Origin: Mytilus edulis
Taxonomy: Eukaryota; Mollusca; Bivalvia; Mytilida; Mytilidae
Reading direction: 5' to 3'
Length of the DNA: 64,000 nucleotides
Assembly: GCF_963676685.1 (NCBI RefSeq)
Contig: NC_092345.1
Location: 50,117,838 to 50,181,837 of the forward strand
Position numbers and translations under genes: made by a program. Positions 12,301-22,984 of this stretch are shown here, piece by piece (the first letter of the stretch is position 1; every line of letters starts with the position of its first letter). Under the pieces are notes generated by a model. It ran no database searches. It was given only the letters and a program-made list of their open reading frames with translations, and had not been told where the DNA came from.

Positions 12301-14170
12301 GGTTTCCGGACAACTTCAATTTAAGTGAATGGATCTATATAAATCTTTAAGAAGGTTCAATACCACAAACGGATTGTTGAGATATATTTGGGAATAATGG
12401 TTCCAACCGTTTACGAAAAAGGGGCATAAAAGAAGCATTTTTTTTTAAATTCAGGATAATTACATAGTTTTGTATAGGAATTTCGATTGCTCTGATATTG
12501 TACCCAGACTTGGGGTCAATTACATTGGAATGTAATTAATTAAATTACACATTACATTGCAAATGTAGTCAATTACACTAATTACACATTACACAGTTTT
12601 TGAAATGTAATTAATTAAATTACAATTACTTTACTAAAGTAATTAATTAAATTACACATTACATTTCATCATAATATTTATTAACCAATATTATACATAC
12701 ATGTATGTTTACTGTATGTGTAAAATATTCATGTAAACATAGTTTAAGCGTTGCATTTGATAATCATGAGTAATTTTAATGTTTTGTCATTTAGTCCGCA
12801 TCTCTCTGGTCTGTACACTTTGACAGCCATTCTAAAAAGTATTTCTATAGGAGCTAATGTGGCATATATCGCTTGATTAGAACATGGAGGTATCATACTT
12901 CCATAATAAGTAGATGTGTTGATAGAAAAGGAAATTAGTTCCTATCAACTTGCCAATACATTAAGGGGTATTTTGACATCTCAGAAATGAAGTTATTTAA
13001 ATAAAACATAGCATGAATAAAGAAATTATAAATAAATAAAAAAAAAAAAATTCACTTAATAATTTTTAATAACAGGTATGCTTGTCACAACATTGAAAAT
13101 AATTTTTAGTACAAACAATGTATATAATGTCTATATCTAAGCAATATTTTGCTAATTAGATAAAATAAATGTAATAGTGGCCTTGCCCCTGGACATTTTA
13201 ATCTGATTAATTGCTGTTTGTTTTTACAGCTGTTAATTTTTATCTCTATAATCCTTTTGTGTATACTAATTTGACAAAATGATTGTGTGCAGTAAATTTA
13301 AATTCTAAATGAACTCTCATAAAGATTTTCACACATTTTTTTGTTTTTGTTTAACATGGTGATTTATTACTTTTCAATCTATTGAGTTAAAGATCTTTCT
13401 TAAAAACATATGTATTTTTTTCAAATCATAAGACTATTCAGAAAAAAATTATGTTGGTCAAATAAGTAATATAAAAACTTTAGAATAAATTACAGAAAGT
13501 ATGTGATATCAATATTTGAAAAATAAATATAATTTTACAATTTATATTATTAAACATAAATCCTTATCATTAACACCATAAAGTACATGTAATTGAAATG
13601 TAATTCAAAAGTAATTGAGCATTACATGCTTTTTTCATTGTAATTAATTAAATTACCATTACAAGTAATTAAAAAAATGCTCAATTACACATTACATTCA
13701 ATTACATGGAAAGTTGTAATGCATTACACTTAATTACCATTACATTTTCAATTACCCCATCCCTGATTGTACCACAGTGTTCAATACCACAAGTAGAAGG
13801 TTATGATTCATTTTTTGGGTTATGGTACTAACAGTTTAGGAATGAAGGAACAAAAAGGGACAACAAACAATCATGTTTACTTTGTAGTTTCTGGAAAATT
13901 ACTTGTGTGTAAGTTTTTGGATCTTTCTGGCATTGTACCACAAGGAACAATATCACAAAGGGAAGACTGGGATTAGGTTCGGGGATAATTGTCCCAAACA
14001 TGCAGAAATTAGGGACAACAGAAATGGCAAAAAAAACCCATGTTTCCAGTTTCCAGACAATAGCTTGTGTTTAAGTGTATGGATCTCTCTAAAATTGTAC
14101 TACAAGGTTTATTTATAATACCACAAATGAAAGTTGGGATTTCGTTTGATGGTTTAAACGGGTTCATAGC
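12290..14170 (+). repeat. Tandem array of about 165-bp units, interrupted by a hAT element
   Basis: Units start with 'caata(c/t)cacaa' at about 12358, 13784, 13949 and 14118, and each ends with 'ggatct..ct..(c/a)attgtac'. The first unit is split by the element at 12505-13765 and is whole again when that element and one target copy are removed. Confidence 0.7.
12505..13765. mobile_element. Non-autonomous hAT-type transposon with 8-bp target duplication
   Basis: Exact 8-bp direct repeats ATTGTACC flank it (12497-12504 and 13766-13773). Its ends are CAGACTTGGGGTCAATTAC and, on the other strand, CAGGGATGGGGTAATTG. Both ends carry clusters of 'gtaattaattaaatta' and 'attacacattaca', which look like subterminal transposase sites. 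The interior is AT-rich and has no transposase. Confidence 0.85.
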
Positions 14171-14456
14171 TCTTTTATTTTAATTTTTTTATATTTCAAA
14201 TTTTTAAAAGTATTGCGCATACGATTTGTAAGATCTTCGACCACATTTACCTTGTGTCAGAAACCTATATAACGTCTTAAATTTGATCATAATCCAAATT
14301 CAGATAGTATCAAGCTTTAATATTGTGTCCAAATTTGCCCAAACTGTTCAGGGTTCGATCTCTGCGGTCAGCGAAGCATTTTAATGTTTTAGTACAAAAC
14401 GAGCAGATGCGATTAAAAGTTGCTATTGCTTTCTTCATATGGTAAGCCATGCCAGC

Positions 14457-14582
14457 ATAGGCGTATCCAGGGGACTGGACAAAATTGGTTGATTATATAG
14501 GGAATCACTGAAGAGTGAGATGGAGTGCCCCTTTAGGTAAGCCATCGGACCCGCCTTACAAAAAGTTCTGGATCGGCCACTG
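14457..14582. mobile_element. Second copy of the short hAT-type element
   Basis: It matches the element at 1056-1188: an 'aggcgtatccagg' start, the internal 'gattatatagggaatcactgaag', and the end 'ctggatcggccactg'. Confidence 0.55.
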
Positions 14583-15119
14583 CCAGTTCTGCTTTTGAAG
14601 TGTTTGGAACAATGAGTACAAATTAGGCTTTCTCCATGCTATCAGTTATTATGTTCATTAAAAAGTCTTAAAATTTTAATGCACAATGGTCACATTTGTG
14701 TAACTCATTAGTGTGGATCTTCTTGTGCCTGTGCAAACTAGCTACCCATTTTGTCTTGAAAGGGCAATATATGCATTGGTATGAAGACCCTCCTTCTTAA
14801 CTTTAGTTCTTTTTTCTGTGATTCATCTTCACTTGCCTCCCCTAATGCTTCAATATCCATGTTCTAAAGGAACGATAGTTGTTAGCTCGATTGTTGCTTG
14901 CATGTTCTTTACTGTAAAAAATGAAACGACATGTGACATAAATTATCCAAAGTCATCAAAGCGTGAAATGCAAGTCAAGTTATCAGGGCAAACTTTTTCT
15001 GTCAAAAATGTAAACTGATAAAGTTGTATTGGTAGCGTAAATGATGTACGTGTTGTATAGCACCCTTGATACTACCACAGAGGTCGAGTCCTGAACAGTT
15101 TGGGTTAAGTATGTACACA

Positions 15120-15560
15120 ACATTCAAGCTAGACTCTTTTTTGATGAAATGAAAAAAAATGTTGAATGTCGGACCCTTTGTACCTCAGTGTGGACCATTT
15201 CGATAACTTAAAATCCAAAATACTTAAATCCCAAATTTAAAAACACGATGAGATTCAGCATGACAAAGTACCCCAAATATTCAATTGTTGTTGAAATCCA
15301 AAAGAATTTATTTCTTGATAGTTTGGACCCCACAAACTTGTTAAATGGGCCAAAATTAAAAAAAATAATAATATACACAATTATTTATGGATTTAGCCTA
15401 CCAAATAACCTCAAGTTTTATTTTGGACATTGTGGGCCAATTTAAAACCAGACCCAAAATCAAAAATCTTACTTCAAAACCTCATTGAAATTGGTCAAGA
15501 AGTGATTTATAAAAAAATATTAGAAAAGTATTGTTGTTTTGTATCCCTTATTATTCCATT
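15120..15560 (+). repeat. Degenerate repeat with 'cacgatgagattcagcat' phrase
   Basis: It contains internally similar 'ttggaccc', 'ggccaa', 'aaatccaaaa' phrases typical of a dispersed invertebrate repeat I associate with bivalves. There is only one copy in this window, so support is weak. Confidence 0.3.
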
Positions 15561-16935
15561 CTATTTCGAGAGACATGATAGATGTACGTATTCAGCGATG
15601 AAGTGTCATTGCATTGGATAAATATAACTACACTTTAAATAAAGATGCTGATGTCTATTACATGATTCTTCTGCTTTATAAATAGACCCATACTCGAAAT
15701 CCAATGATAAAATTTAAAACACTTACAACTCTTAAATGATCCACATGTTGTTATATTATGACTACGATGTGTTATGTTTTAAATGAATATTAATTCTATT
15801 GAATTTATTGGAGTGTTCAATCAAACTTTTCATCTTAAAGTCAGCACTATCAAGTCACTTTTCTTACTTTAATTATTGTTTGAGCAAGTCGGCTGAATTA
15901 GGAATTTAATGCATAAATATGAATAAAATTCATACAGTGAAAATGCACCGCATATACATTACTAATGAATCGCTCTACAGTGAAAATGAAGGTAAAGTAT
16001 CATTATTCAACAGTAAACATGACTCGCATAAAGATAGCATCATAGTGGAATTCAATACAATATGGACAAACTGAATAACAAAAGCTATTCTACATTATAC
16101 AACATTAATAATTGTGTTGAAATTAATATTCTTCTGCAACTACATCTTTCCTGCTAGTTTTTAATCACCTGCATGATTTGTTCGTAAAACGTCCTAAATA
16201 TTCACCTATTTTGGTATATATTTCACGTTTAGATGGCTCTCGGCGCGATAGAAACCCGCTCCCATCTCTTACTTTGTCTAACTTGTATTACTTATTACTA
16301 AACATATACATTTGAACTATTTTTCTTCATTTTCTTCAAAAATCATAATTTATTCGTCTGTTTATTTACCATTCTACATCAGAAATGCATGGCATATACA
16401 GTGAAAATGATATTTTAGGATCCGCACTTTACATACACTGAGATTTCGGAAGCGTTGATTCTACAAAAAGAAACCACTGTAAATTAATAGGCTAACATCA
16501 CAACAATGGTTTGATATATTTTATCCGCAACAACATCAAAATACACCAATATATAACGAATTTTAATAAAAATATGACTATTAGCGTTTGTTTTAACTTT
16601 GTTTATGTCAGCATATATCGGGCTGTCACAGGAATACAATCAATAACTTATTTATTGGGCAATTAGACGATATTTTTGCTTAGCTTTGCCCTATAAATTT
16701 ACTCTATTAGACGATAAATATATATATTGCGAATAGCGTAAATGAACTTAAAAAAAAAATACACAGGTACTTGTTTTTGGATGCATAAGATGTCATTAAT
16801 ATAATTAGTCATTTTAACATGTAGATAAATTTATAATAGCTCCATGTTTTCAAACAGCAAATGTGATGAGATGTGTTTAGAATGGTTGAATCTACAAGAA
16901 ATGCTTGTAACCAGTTGAATTTAAATGATCGAACG

Positions 16936-17150
16936 TAAATAGTTATCAAAGGTACCAGGATTATAATTTAATACGCCAGACGCGCGTTTCGTCTACATAA
17001 GACTCATCAGTGACGCTCATATCAAAATATTTATAAAGCCAAACAAGTACGAAGTTGAAGAGCATTGAGGATCCAAAATTCCAAAAGGTTGTGCCAAATA
17101 CGGCTAAGGTAATCTATTCCTGGGATAAGAAAATCCTTAGGTTTTACAAA
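16936..17150 (-). mobile_element. Truncated retrozyme-like unit
   Basis: This is the reverse complement of the unit at 18.57-19.08 kb. It runs from 'cctaaggattttcttat' through 'ggatcctcaatgctcttcaac' to the ribozyme and the 'ctggtacctttgataacta' tail. It is a single, 5'-truncated unit. Confidence 0.75.
16972..17018 (-). ncRNA. Type I hammerhead ribozyme, intact by sequence
   Basis: The core CUGAUGA and GAAA are intact. Stem II GUCU/AGAC closes a UAUGU loop. Stem III ACGC/GCGU leads to the cleavage triplet GUC (cut predicted between 16979 and 16978). Stem I pairs GCGUCA with UGGCGU (six pairs including two wobbles). It is identical over its length to the copy at 18995-19041. Confidence 0.85.
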
Positions 17151-17159
17151 TATTTAAAG

Positions 17160-17440
17160 TAAAATCACAAAAAAACTGAACTCCGAAAATTCAAAACGGA
17201 AAGTCGCTAATCAAATGGCCAAATCAAATGATAAAACACATCAAACGAATGGTCAACAACTGTCATGTTCCTGACTTGGTACAGGCATTTTCAAATGAAG
17301 AAAATGGCGGATTGAACCTGGTCTGGTTTTATAACGCTTAACCTCTTACTTGTATGACAGTCGTATCAAGTTCCATTATATTTACAACGATGCGTAAACA
17401 AAACAGACATAATAGGTAAAATTGTCAAAATAGGGGTACA
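17160..17440 (+). repeat. Core dispersed repeat
   Basis: It is similar to 11.6-11.87 kb and to 9.87-10.06 kb, with 'gaactccgaaaattcaaaacgg', 'cctgacttggtacaggcatttt' and 'tgtatgacagtcg'. Noncoding. Confidence 0.6.
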
Positions 17441-18001
17441 GCAGTCATCACTGTGTCACAATCATAATTAGAACAAAAACAAACAAATATTTAACAAAAA
17501 AGCACAAAAGGCATCTATCAAATTTAACAACCACATTCATTGCCTACTTATATACATATATTATACAAAATGTACTTCATAATCAGAAAAAAGTTACATT
17601 CGTACGCGTGTAACTTCGATTACTAGTCACACAACAACATCTTAAGCACTATTTTTGTCACAGTAAGCTACTCTTACAAAGGGTGAATAGATATTTCGAC
17701 ACCTTCAATACTAGAAAAAATTTGCAATAAATCCCAGAAAAAGATTCTCAATTCTTTAGTTTAAACATATTTTATTGTCTAAATATACAATAAGATTGGA
17801 TACAAGTTATAACAACTTAACACAATCCTCTCCATATAAGTACAATATAAAAAATTTCAAGATGACAGCAATGATATTTCAGTACAGTATGAAAAATATA
17901 TACAATTAGATATATTGTGTTTAAACAGTAACGGTTGGATGCGAGTACACTTTAAGATACAGCAATATTAATCAAAGAATCTTTTTGTATGGCGTATATA
18001 A

Positions 18002-18572
18002 CTATGTACATTTCTGAAAAGGATTGCGTTTTGTTCTACAGTAATTTCGTCTGTTCCAAATAAAATATGTTCTATGGAGATAGCAGTGTTGAATGTTTTT
18101 AAAGAGCTGATTTCTAAAATTTATGCAGAGTGGACATTCTAGGAAAAAATGAATCGAATCTTCTAATGGACACCCATATTCACAACCTGTGTCATTTACT
18201 AAATTAACTCTGTATAAATCAGCTTTGAAAGGACTACATCTGTGTCGTAATTGTGTATGTAGTATATTTTCCATCCTGTTTCCAATAAAATAATATTTAG
18301 GCACCAAACATGAAATATCATTTCTCCGGATGGTGTTTTTGAAATTTGGAGATGATTGTATGGATCTAATATCTAATGGTAATAAATTCCATGCACGAAT
18401 TGAAGAAGGGAAAAAAGATTCAGAAAATATGTCCAATCTACATCTCGGTACTCTATAGTCAGAACGGTTTCTAGTATTATAATAATTATCATCTGTGTAA
18501 TCCGAGATAATTTCCATAAGATATTCTGGAACATTTATTGCTGTGTATTTTATGAAATAAATATAATTTACG
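18002..18572 (-). pseudogene. LINE ORF2 C-terminal part
   Basis: The longest open piece of the LINE reads 'YYNTRNRSDYRVPRCRLD', 'SIRAWNLLP' and 'EDSIHFFLECPLCINFR', the usual C-terminal end of Jockey/CR1-like reverse transcriptase proteins. It continues, when the nested insertion is removed, into 'GWETLSSRRNRRKLYLFHKI' encoded across 19085-19140 and 18572 downward, which shows where the insertion landed. A frameshift follows soon after the junction. Confidence 0.75.
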
Positions 18573-18647
18573 CACAACTTTTAGGAATTTTGGATCCTCA
18601 ATGCTCTTCAACTTTGTTCTTGTTTGGCTTTTTAAATATTTAGATAT

Positions 18648-18694
18648 GAGCGTCACCGATGAGACTTATGTAGACGAAACGCGCGTCTGGCGTA
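18648..18694 (+). ncRNA. Hammerhead motif, probably inactive
   Basis: Same layout as 18995-19041, but the core reads CCGAUGA (U4 changed to C) and the stem II 5' strand is GACU instead of GUCU, which no longer pairs with AGAC. Stem III and the GUC triplet remain. Confidence 0.7.
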
Positions 18695-18994
18695 CTAAAT
18701 TTAAATTATAATCATGGTACCTTTGGTAACTTTTTACACCACTGGGTCGATGCCACTGCTGGTGGACGTTTCGTTCCCGAGGGTATCACCAGCCCAGTAG
18801 TCAACACTTCGGTGTTGACATGAATATCAATAATGTGGTCATTTTTATTTTCCTGTTTACAAAACTTTGAAACTAAGGATTTTCTTATCTCAGGCATAGA
18901 TAACCTTAGCCGTATTTGGCACAACTTTTAGGAATTTTGGATCCTTAATGCTCTTCAACTTTGTACTTGTTTGGCTTTTTGAATACTTTGATAT

Positions 18995-19041
18995 GAGCGT
19001 CACTGATGAGTCTTATGTAGACGAAACGCGCGTCTGGCGTA
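18995..19041 (+). ncRNA. Type I hammerhead ribozyme, intact by sequence
   Basis: It has all conserved core bases (CUGAUGA, GAAA, GUC), stem II GUCU/AGAC, stem III ACGC/GCGU and stem I GCGUCA/UGGCGU. Predicted cleavage is between 19034 and 19035. Confidence 0.85.
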
Positions 19042-21376
19042 CTAAATTTAAATTATAATCCTGGTACCTTTGATAACTATTTACGTCTATTTCTTCTAGA
19101 ACTCAAAGTTTCCCATCCAGTTTCAAAAAGTAGGGATTTTATACTTGCAAATTGAGGAAGCCCAGTAAAAATTCTGGCTGCCTCAAACTGCAAGCGCTCA
19201 TTTTTTTTAGAATCTCTAACACAACATCCATACCATAGCTCATATTCTAAAAGTGGAAGTATGTATGCAAGATATATCTTATTAAGATTGTTTCTGTTGA
19301 GAATATATTCAATTTTCTCAGAACAAAAATCTGTTTAGTGGCACTACAGCAATTGTTATCTATATGTACTGACCACTTGCAATTATTAGAAAAAGTAACT
19401 CCCAAATGTTTGTGGTCATCAACCTTTTTAATAAATTGTCCATTAAATTTCAAATCAATAGGCTGTGAATCCTTACGGAAATCAAAAACCATATATTGTT
19501 TTCTGAGGATTAAAATCTACAAGCCATTGTTTTGACCAATCATTTAATGTTTCTAGATCTTTATTTAATCTCCTTTCTATATCTATAGCATTGTTTGAAG
19601 AATACATGAGTGAACTATCATTCCCAAAAAGTCTAAACTAAACATTGAATTTTATCTGCTATGTCATTTATAAACATCAGAAATAATGAAATACTGAGCC
19701 TTGGGACACGCCTGCTTTTAATGTTCCAAATGCAGATCCTGAATTTTTTAAAAGCACTTTCTGTCTCCTATTACTTAAATAATTTGCAATCCAACCCAAT
19801 AAGTTGCCTTTTATGCCATAAGTTTTTTTTCTTTCTAATAGACCTTTATTCTAAAGTCGGTCAAAAGCCTTTGATATATCACAAACAATCATACACATAA
19901 TTTCGTTATCTTCCATAGCTAAACAAATTCTGTGATAAATCTCAATCATTTGATGAAATGTCGAATGACCAGGAACGAAACCTGACTGGAATTTATACAA
20001 TAGCTTGTGTTCAAAAATGAAATTAAAAATATGATTATTAACTATTCTTTCAAAAACTTTACCCATACAACTTAACAATGCATTAGGACGATAGTTTGAA
20101 ACCATCGATTTATCCCCTTTTTTGAAAAAAAACTAAAACATTAGCAACTTTCCAGCAACTTGGAAATTTGGAAGTTCTCATTGAACAATCAAATATAAAT
20201 GATAAAGGCACACACACACACACACACACACTATTAGCAGTATATTTCAGCATTTGATGACTAATACAATCTTCACCGGATGCTTTACCAATTTCCAAAG
20301 ATTTGAGTATGTCTTTAATCTCATCCTCCGTTATTTCATCAATATCTAAGCTATGTTGAATACGAAGTGATAAATCTGGAGGTGTAACTCCATCATCCGA
20401 AAATGTAGAAATATTACAAAAATATGAGTTAAGCAAATCTTCTTTTTCTTTTTCACCAACAGCAATTTCATTAGTATTTGGATTTAATAATGGAGAAATC
20501 GACGTGAAACGACAATTACCCATAACTTTTTTAACGAGAGACTAAATGATTTCGCGTTTTTGTTTGACTTTTCATCTAAAAGACCATTAGCGTTTAAGTA
20601 GAGCTGTTCCTTTGCATACATAATCATGTTATTTACTTTGTTACGTTGAACATTAATATTTTTAGTATTTTGCACAGTTCTCAATTTTTTTTATGAAGTC
20701 TATCACGTAGTCTAATCTCTTTTCGAATTTCCAAGTTAAACCACGGTTTATCTGATGATCGAATAGTGACAGTTTTAGTAGGTATAGAATTTCTAGCAAT
20801 TACTATATATTTTTCTGTGAAAAAAACCTGCCATTCCGTCTACGTCGTCCCCAAAAGCAGTCAAAGTAGTTTGCCAATCAAAATTCTGAATATCATTATT
20901 AAATATAGTAAAATCTGCATGTTTATAAAACCAAATACATGTAGTTCGTGTAAAAAAGTTTTTCGCTAAAATTCTGAATTCTTAATATACTTTTGTAGCA
21001 TTATGGTCACTCATTTGTCTATTTATATCAATAACTTCAGTAAAGGTAGCACAACAATCTTCAGAAATTAAAATTGGATCTAATAAAGTAGCTCTCCCAG
21101 ATCTTTGATCAAATCTGGTCGCTTCTTTTACAATATTTTGTAAACAAAAAATATTCATTAGATCATTTAAAACATGATTATGTTCAGTAAATAAGTCAAC
21201 ATTTTAATCACCTGTAATTATAATTTTAGTTGTATAATTATATGCTTGTTCAATTGAATGTTTAAAATTTTACCAGAAGGGATGACTTGAACCTGGTGAT
21301 CGATAAACAGCACAAAGTAAAATTTTGTGTTGAGGAAAATCAATTTCTAGATATATAAGATCACCGTTTTCAAATT

Positions 21377-21655
21377 CTAAATCGAACGTCTCTTAGTTTT
21401 TAGTATTTCCGATACATAAACCAAAACAACTCCGCCAAAACAGTTTCGATCATTTCTATATAATGCCTGATGGTACCCATCCATATGTATATCTTCACTA
21501 GAAATATTTTCATCCAGATGACTTTCTGTGATACAAACTATGGAAGAGCCTAAGGCTAGAGTTTCAATGTATTCAAGTTTTGTTCGGACACTTCTGGCAT
21601 TCAAATGAAATATCGAAATTTCGTTTTCATAGGGACCGGGGTTTTCAGCTACATC
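21377..21655 (-). pseudogene. LINE endonuclease N-terminus with 2A-like leader
   Basis: The frame reads 'STGDVAENPGPYENEIS' followed by 'IFHLNARSVRTKLEYIETLA', 'IVCITESHLDENISSEDIHM' and 'CFGGVVLVYVSEILKTKRRS'. It contains the N-terminal Asn and the Glu of the AP-endonuclease fold (HLNARS, TESHL). It stops at 21377. Just upstream of the 2A-like motif the same frame meets TAA, so any ORF1 link is broken. Confidence 0.75.
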
Positions 21656-21839
21656 ACCTGTTGAAATAAGCTTAGATTATATCTACAAGTTTGCTTTTTG
21701 TAATTTTTGCGTAGATATTAGTTTTACCTTTATCCTGTTACTTTTGATATTGCTTTGTAATGATGTCCCAGTAACATTATTCAGTATCTAATGTATACAA
21801 TCATTAAAACTAGACTTAAAAAATACGGGTTAGGGGTAC

Positions 21840-21888
21840 CTGATGAGGAATGCCTTGGCCTAAAGCCTAAACCGAAACACCAGGTGTA
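21840..21888 (+). ncRNA. Hammerhead-like sequence, uncertain
   Basis: CUGAUGA (21840-21846) and GAAA (21874-21877) are present. A 4-bp stem III ACAC/GUGU with a CAG loop leads to a possible UA cleavage site. Stem II pairs only by its first two bases, and stem I does not form on the right side. It may be a decayed third ribozyme family or chance. Confidence 0.3.
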
Positions 21889-22159
21889 TCAAATAATAAT
21901 AGACTAGACATGTGATTATAATCATTTAATGCTATTCTATGACGAGATTCAATCAATCAAACATTCATATGTACCAATACGGAATCAATTATTCCTCTGC
22001 ATGGTTCATTGGATTGGTTCAGGACACGTCTTATATTTAAAAGTGGGGTAAAACAATTGCTTGATTTTGTTTTCATAAATCATTAAAGATATTTAGTTGG
22101 TATTGGAACTCACCGGGGATAATAAGGCCAAACCATTGAAAAAATACAACAATAGTTTG

Positions 22160-22570
22160 ATTTCCGTTGACAAAACTTGTATTCGTCAGGAGCATATATA
22201 ACGAATGCCTAACGGACACACACAGGATATGCAATATACGAGAAACGGAAACGTACCGGACAGAACGGAAGTCGAACGTACATCCAACTGACAAGTACCA
22301 TTTCAAACGGACATCTAACGGAAGCGTACCGGATAAAACGGATGAACAAAATAAGCGGAAAATTACAGGCAAAAACAATAATAATACATGTAAATCACAA
22401 ACACGTGACCTTATCTATACGCAAAAGAAAACCCGCATTCAAATCAGTTTTTGTGATACAAATTTTCATATAACGATATTCCTTATAGCTCAGTTATAAA
22501 CAAAACAAAACTAGAGAGAGTTTGATAGTTATAAACAACACAAAACGTGAGAAAGTTTGATATTTAGGAT
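22160..22570 (+). repeat. Degenerate short tandem repeats
   Basis: Similar 'acggaaacgtaccgga..acgga' phrases occur at about 22244 and 22320. A 'gtttgatagttataaacaa' type phrase is repeated at 22495-22565. An open frame of 110 codons here (22167-22499) has no recognisable features. Confidence 0.35.
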
Positions 22571-22984
22571 TGGGAAAAGTTGGGTACCTCATTTCGATGA
22601 TCTGATCAGATGAAAGATCTGTTGCCGCTTAGTTTTTATTGCAAAAATCCACGCAATTTGTTATTTGTTAGAACAAAAATGACTACACCGCTTTACTTTT
22701 TGTGTGCATAGAACTATGAGTTCAATGATCTGGATTTGAGTATTTGATAATTCAAAACCGAATAGTTGCGGCATAAGTCCGTCTGTCCGTCCTGTATATA
22801 AGTTTTATTTCGTATGTAAAGTTAAGGTCTAATCTGATTTCCAGTATTTGTTATGCCGAAGCAAATCTATAAAACGAACATCTTGGTTGATTTTTGTAAG
22901 AATTGGAGGGCAAAAAAAAACCAATATTTCTTACATATTCCTGATATGGCACCGGTATTCGGGCGAGTAATCCAAACAATTGGT

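Larger units (their letters stand above)
18573..19078 (+). mobile_element. Retrozyme-like tandem pair of hammerhead units inserted in the LINE
   Basis: Two ribozymes in direct orientation lie 347 bp apart (18648 and 18995), with one full unit between them and partial units outside. The sequence ATTTACG is found at both junctions with the LINE (18566-18572 and 19079-19085). However, the same bases also follow the single unit at 16936, so they may belong to the element. Processing at both ribozymes would release a 347-nt RNA (18688-19034). There is no coding capacity. Confidence 0.75.
17700..21690 (-). mobile_element. Dead APE-type LINE (Jockey/CR1-like), with nested insertion
   Basis: Reading down the - strand: a 2A-like GDVAENPGP (about 21654-21628), an AP-endonuclease start (HLNARSVR, CITESHLDE; to 21377), a linker, RT segments (21-20 kb, with 'SGFVPGHST' and 'DISKAFDR' at 20105-19851), a late RT and thumb region (19.65-19.1 kb) and a C-terminal Cys/His segment (18577-18002). 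The RT active-site box, normally FADD, reads FGND near 19630. Many frameshifts and stops are present. A CA microsatellite (about 20212-20231) lies inside the coding region. Ribozyme units (18573-19078) interrupt it. It is not functional. Confidence 0.8.

Noticed and set aside
12057-12350. 97-codon open frame
   Set aside because: It runs from the dispersed inverted repeat into the tandem array and has no domain-like sequence.
18566-19085. ATTTACG as a certain 7-bp target-site duplication
   Set aside because: The same bases follow the independent unit at 16936, so they may be part of the element. Kept only as possible.
20212-20231. CA repeat as a regulatory element
   Set aside because: A plain microsatellite inside dead LINE coding sequence.
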